Positions 61,297 through 64,000 of a stretch of DNA of 64,000 bases are shown one piece after another. The number at the start of each line of letters is the position of its first letter. The first letter of the stretch is position 1. This DNA is from Shouchella patagoniensis (GTDB taxonomy: Bacteria; Bacillota; Bacilli; Bacillales; Bacillaceae_D), in contig NZ_KV917377.1 of the NCBI RefSeq assembly GCF_002019705.1, positions 1,114,565 to 1,178,564 of the forward strand, in the 5' to 3' direction. Below the pieces are notes generated by a model, which was given only the letters and a program-made list of their open reading frames with translations, searched no databases and had not been told where the DNA came from. The position numbers and the translations under genes were made by a program.

Positions 61297-62183
61297 TCAT
61301 CTTCACCTTCTTCAAGCAACTCCCCGTCCATTGATGGTAAATGACGTTGAACAATAAAAACATAATCTAAAGCAGAAAAATCAGCAGTGGATTTAATATA
61401 GATGTTTTGTGACAATCCGTATTCATCCACTTCTACATATTCCACTTCGCCTATTAGGAGCCCAGATGGATATACATCTCCAAGACCTGATGTCGTAACC
61501 CTGTCTCCTTCATTAATCTCACTTTCCACATCCACTTTCCGCATAATAAGTAAATCATTGTCTACATCATATCCCTCAATAAATCCAATCGCTGGATCCT
61601 CTTCATCATCTTCAAGCAATACTTGTGCTGAGACACGATTTGTCGGATCGTTATCGCTTAGTAACTGAACATATGACGTAAACTTGCTCGCTTGGCTAAT
61701 CTTGCCAACCAGACCACCTTGTGCATCAATAACAGCCATATCACTAGAAATATCGTCAGACTCGCCCCGGTTCACGCCAATATATTGTTCCCAAGCATCT
61801 GGGGAGCGGTTAATAACAACTGCCGATACACGTGAGTAGTCACCTAGCCGTTCATCAATTTCAAGCATGCCACGCAATCGTTCGTTCTCTTCTTCGAGTA
61901 AATCTTTCTCCACTGAGATCCGAGTATACTCTTCTAAGCGCGTCCGCAGAAGTTGATTTTCTTCATACATATTCATAATTTCTTGCGTATTTTCATAAAT
62001 ACCACTGAAAAAATGAGCCGGTTTGGAGACTAGATTTTGAACCCAACCCACGGCATCACGCATAATTTGTTCTGGTTCTGATAGGTTCCGGTCGCCTCTC
62101 GCCGAAAAGCCTATAAGCGCCATCAAAATAATAATGCTGACCAATAAAACAATAAGCTTTTTGTTGGAGAAAAATGACCTCAT
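61293..62183 (-). CDS. mreC: Rod-shape-determining protein MreC
   Basis: The 296-residue protein has a short cytosolic start and one transmembrane helix (LIVLLVSIIILMALIGFS). A coiled coil lies near residues 65-110 (YEENQLLRTRLEEYTRI and EEENERLRGML), followed by the two-barrel extracytoplasmic domain (RVSAVVINRSPDAWEQYIGVN, GLVGKISQAS, TSGLGDVYPSGLLIG). It couples MreB to the cell-wall machinery. A very acidic tail (GELLEEGEDE) closes the protein. Confidence 0.95.
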   Translation of the reverse strand: MRSFFSNKKLIVLLVSIIILMALIGFSARGDRNLSEPEQIMRDAVGWVQNLVSKPAHFFSGIYENTQEIMNMYEENQLLRTRLEEYTRISVEKDLLEEENERLRGMLEIDERLGDYSRVSAVVINRSPDAWEQYIGVNRGESDDISSDMAVIDAQGGLVGKISQASKFTSYVQLLSDNDPTNRVSAQVLLEDDEEDPAIGFIEGYDVDNDLLIMRKVDVESEINEGDRVTTSGLGDVYPSGLLIGEVEYVEVDEYGLSQNIYIKSTADFSALDYVFIVQRHLPSMDGELLEEGEDE

Positions 62184-62194
62184 TCCTTACTCCT

Positions 62195-63226
62195 TTATTT
62201 CCAATCTGCTCTTGCTGAACCTGCTTTAGAGCGGAACAAATGAATGTTTTCCAATGCTTTTCCAGTTCCAATAGCAACACAATCAAGCGGCTCTTCAGCT
62301 ACAATTACTGGCATATTTGTCTCTTCACTAAGTACTTTGTCCAAATTTCTTAGTAGCGCTCCCCCACCTGTTAGAACAATTCCTCGATCCATAATATCTG
62401 CTGCCAGTTCTGGAGGTGATTGTTCAAGTGTATTTTTTACGGCTTCTATGATTGTATCAACCGTATCAGAAAGAGCACTTGAAATTTCTTTTGATGTAAC
62501 TGTGATGGTTTTAGGTAAACCTGTCAATAAATCACGTCCACGAATATCCATTTCTTCATTTGATTCTGTATCAGGGCTTGCTGAACCAATTTCTAATTTT
62601 AATGTTTCAGATGTACGCTCACCAATCATCAAGTTATACGTTTTCTTCACGTATTGAATAATTGCATCATCCATCTCATCTCCTGCAACACGAATCGATT
62701 GACTTGTTACAATGCCACCAAGGGAAATAATTGCTACTTCCGTTGTACCACCACCGATATCAACAACCATACTACCCGTCGGTTCCCATACCGGAAGATT
62801 TGCACCAATAGCCGCTGCAAATGGTTCTTCAAGCGTGTACGCTTCCTTCGCGCCAGCTTGCTTTGTTGCATCCTCAACCGCTCGCTTTTCCACAGCGGTG
62901 ATGCCTGATGGAACGCAAACCATAACTGCTGGCTTCCGACTAAACATCGAACTGTTTTTCATTGCTTGTTGAATAAAATATTTTAACATTGTCGCTGTTG
63001 TATCAAAATCAGCAATGACTCCATCTTTCATTGGGCGAACAGCCACGATATTACCTGGAGTACGCCCAATCATATTCTTTGCGTCATTCCCTACAGCTTG
63101 AATGGAGTTCGTATCCGTACGAAGCGCAACCACTGAAGGTTCTCTTAACACAATCCCTTTTCCTTTTGTGTACACTAGTGTATTTGCTGTTCCTAAATCA
63201 ATTCCAATATCTCTGCTTCCAAACAT
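62195..63226 (-). CDS. mreB: Rod-shape-determining actin homologue MreB
   Basis: The 343-residue MreB forms membrane-associated filaments that guide lateral cell-wall synthesis. [14 protein letters not shown] (phosphate 1), [16 protein letters not shown] (phosphate 2), [12 protein letters not shown] and [15 protein letters not shown] (adenosine) are conserved. By comparison with other Bacillus MreB (MFGxxxRDxGIDLG), the ATG at 63226 is the start. No Shine-Dalgarno is near it; the frame is open only to a TTG at 63256, which has none either. A strong AAGGGAGG lies 67 bases upstream at 63294-63301. Confidence 0.95.
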   Translation of the reverse strand: MFGSRDIGIDLGTANTLVYTKGKGIVLREPSVVALRTDTNSIQAVGNDAKNMIGRTPGNIVAVRPMKDGVIADFDTTATMLKYFIQQAMKNSSMFSRKPAVMVCVPSGITAVEKRAVEDATKQAGAKEAYTLEEPFAAAIGANLPVWEPTGSMVVDIGGGTTEVAIISLGGIVTSQSIRVAGDEMDDAIIQYVKKTYNLMIGERTSETLKLEIGSASPDTESNEEMDIRGRDLLTGLPKTITVTSKEISSALSDTVDTIIEAVKNTLEQSPPELAADIMDRGIVLTGGGALLRNLDKVLSEETNMPVIVAEEPLDCVAIGTGKALENIHLFRSKAGSARADWK

Positions 63227-63281
63227 GTTTATATAGACTGTATAACCAACAAGCAACTATTGCTGCAATCTAACCTAATGG

Positions 63282-63301
63282 TTAAACAGTCATCCTCCCT
63301 T
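63282..63301 (-). promoter_or_regulatory. Orphan ribosome-binding site and mini-ORF in the mreB leader
   Basis: AAGGGAGG (63294-63301) is directly followed by ATG ACT GTT TAA (63293 down to 63282), a three-codon ORF. The mreB ATG is 67 bases past the site. Short hairpins (AACC-ATTA-GGTT and AGCAA-TAG-TTGCT) lie between the two. Confidence 0.5.
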
Positions 63302-63392
63302 AATTACACGTAGGTTCGTGTCTAATTATTTTTTATCATCATTTTTTATCAAAGAAACTCATATGTTGTCGCTAAGTAAACTCATACCCTTT

Positions 63393-63398
63393 ATTATA
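63393..63398 (-). promoter_or_regulatory. Candidate -10 box for mreBCD-minCD
   Basis: On the minus strand TATAAT lies about 165 bases before the mreB ATG. The -35 region is a T-run from the radC terminator and is a poor match. Confidence 0.4.
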
Positions 63399-63404
63399 TC
63401 GAAT

Positions 63405-63465
63405 AACAACCAAAAAAAATAGCCTTAAAGTTCCCCAGGCAAAAAAATCTATTTAGGCTTCACAT
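63405..63465 (-). terminator. Probable terminator of radC
   Basis: On the minus strand AGCCTAAA and TTTAAGGCT pair with one bulge across a loop of about 24 bases, and ATTTTTTTT follows. The stem is imperfect and the loop long, but the T-run is good and the radC stop is only a few bases away. Confidence 0.55.
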
Positions 63466-63471
63466 GGATCT

Positions 63472-64000
63472 TCAACCAGGCAAAAAACCTCTTTCTTTGA
63501 GACTGACAAAACAATCATCTCCAGTAATAATATGATCTAAAAGAGTAATGCCGAGAATCTTCCCCGCCTCATTCAAACGCTTGGTAACACTGATGTCTTC
63601 AGGACTAGGTGCGGGGTCGCCGCTCGGATGGTTATGGAGGCAAATGAGGGCTGCAGATGAAGTTCGCAACGCTTCTTTAAATACTTCTCTAGGATGAACG
63701 ATACTTGCATTTAGACTTCCAATAAAGAGGGTTTTTTGCTTTATTACATGATTTTTTGTATTTAAGTATAAAGCGACAAAATGTTCTTGCTGCAGATTGC
63801 GTACATCATCCATGAGGAGCTGGACCGCGTCTTCAGGGGAAGTAATAACTGCACGTTCAACTCGATTTTCACGTTGAATACGTTTGCCTAATTCGATTGC
63901 TGCCGCTAATTCAATTGCTTTTGCGAAGCCAATTCCTCGAATTGTTTGAATCTCTTCAATGGAAGCCTCACTTAGCTGCGCCAATGTTGAAAACCGCATT
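63472..64000 (-). CDS. radC: DNA repair protein RadC (partial, N-terminus beyond window)
   Basis: The last 176 or so codons of radC are present. RadC is normally about 225 residues, so roughly 50 N-terminal residues lie outside the window; the methionine at 63999 is internal. An HhH region ([21 protein letters not shown]) is followed by the JAMM/MPN domain with [19 protein letters not shown], the metal-binding His-x-His and Asp. The name comes from an old repair phenotype; its role is uncertain. Its place before mreB is the normal order in Bacillus. Confidence 0.95.
   Translation of the reverse strand, partial: MRFSTLAQLSEASIEEIQTIRGIGFAKAIELAAAIELGKRIQRENRVERAVITSPEDAVQLLMDDVRNLQQEHFVALYLNTKNHVIKQKTLFIGSLNASIVHPREVFKEALRTSSAALICLHNHPSGDPAPSPEDISVTKRLNEAGKILGITLLDHIITGDDCFVSLKERGFLPG

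Noticed and set aside
62244-62657. Antisense frame of 137 codons within mreB
   Set aside because: Shadow of the highly conserved mreB frame, without its own signals.
1-64000. tRNA, rRNA, CRISPR array, prophage or conjugative genes
   Set aside because: No cloverleaf-like runs, spaced repeats, integrase or phage structural genes were recognised on either strand; the IS is the only mobile element found.

Overview
This window looks like chromosome of an endospore-forming, low-GC Bacillaceae, plausibly one of the alkaliphilic Bacillus relatives. The main evidence is spoIVFA-spoIVFB, AbrB, an IDEAL-domain protein, an argCJBD-carAB-argF operon, the rplU-prp-rpmA cluster and radC-mreBCD-minCD. An RNase E/G gene next to rplU and a phoU gene in the pst operon differ from what I know of Bacillus subtilis. 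No rRNA, tRNA, CRISPR array or prophage was seen. The only mobile element is one intact IS3-type insertion sequence.

Layout. 1-3.2 kb: prfC, followed by an IS (1687-3166) that sits inside the prfC terminator hairpin. 3.4-5.0 kb: a sugar-epimerase-like protein and an alpha/beta-hydrolase-like protein. 5.2-14.7 kb: the complete arginine operon on the minus strand, with ArgR/AhrC-type boxes at the argC promoter and before carA. 14.8-16.3 kb: SCO1 and CtaG, for cytochrome oxidase copper assembly. 16.4-23.0 kb, plus strand: HAD phosphatase, GNAT, an unknown protein, then a cysteine-free helical protein, a SNF2 helicase and a 63-residue protein in one coupled unit. 23.1-29.8 kb, mostly minus strand: BsuPI lipoprotein, YitT, esterase, rhodanese, a membrane protein, an acyl-CoA carboxyltransferase, a DDAH-like enzyme, a new 59-residue ORF and an IDEAL protein. 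30.0-31.9 kb: asparagine synthetase.

32.0-40.1 kb: an isolated cheA-cheW pair, then an AddAB-like helicase/nuclease pair in which only the B subunit carries a nuclease domain, then a YisL-like membrane protein. 40.3-45.5 kb: pstSCAB1B2-phoU behind a four-repeat Pho box. 45.6-52.4 kb: assorted metabolic and repair genes (DinB, amidase, class-I amidotransferase, FAD oxidoreductase, DUF4385, a uracil-DNA-glycosylase-like protein lacking the iron-sulphur cysteines, amidohydrolase, abrB). 52.6-64 kb: a conserved Bacillus block (rpmA, prp, rplU with its leader, rng, spoIVFB, spoIVFA, minD, minC, mreD, mreC, mreB, radC). It is interrupted between spoIVFA and minD by an aldo/keto reductase, bioY and a divergent moaC.

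The most notable observations are the IS insertion in a terminator loop, the reduced AddAB-like pair, the orphan cheA-cheW, the SNF2 module with a SWIM-less partner, the missing ribosome-binding site at mreB, and several small coupled ORFs. All functional calls come from reading the sequence and from family knowledge. No database search was run.
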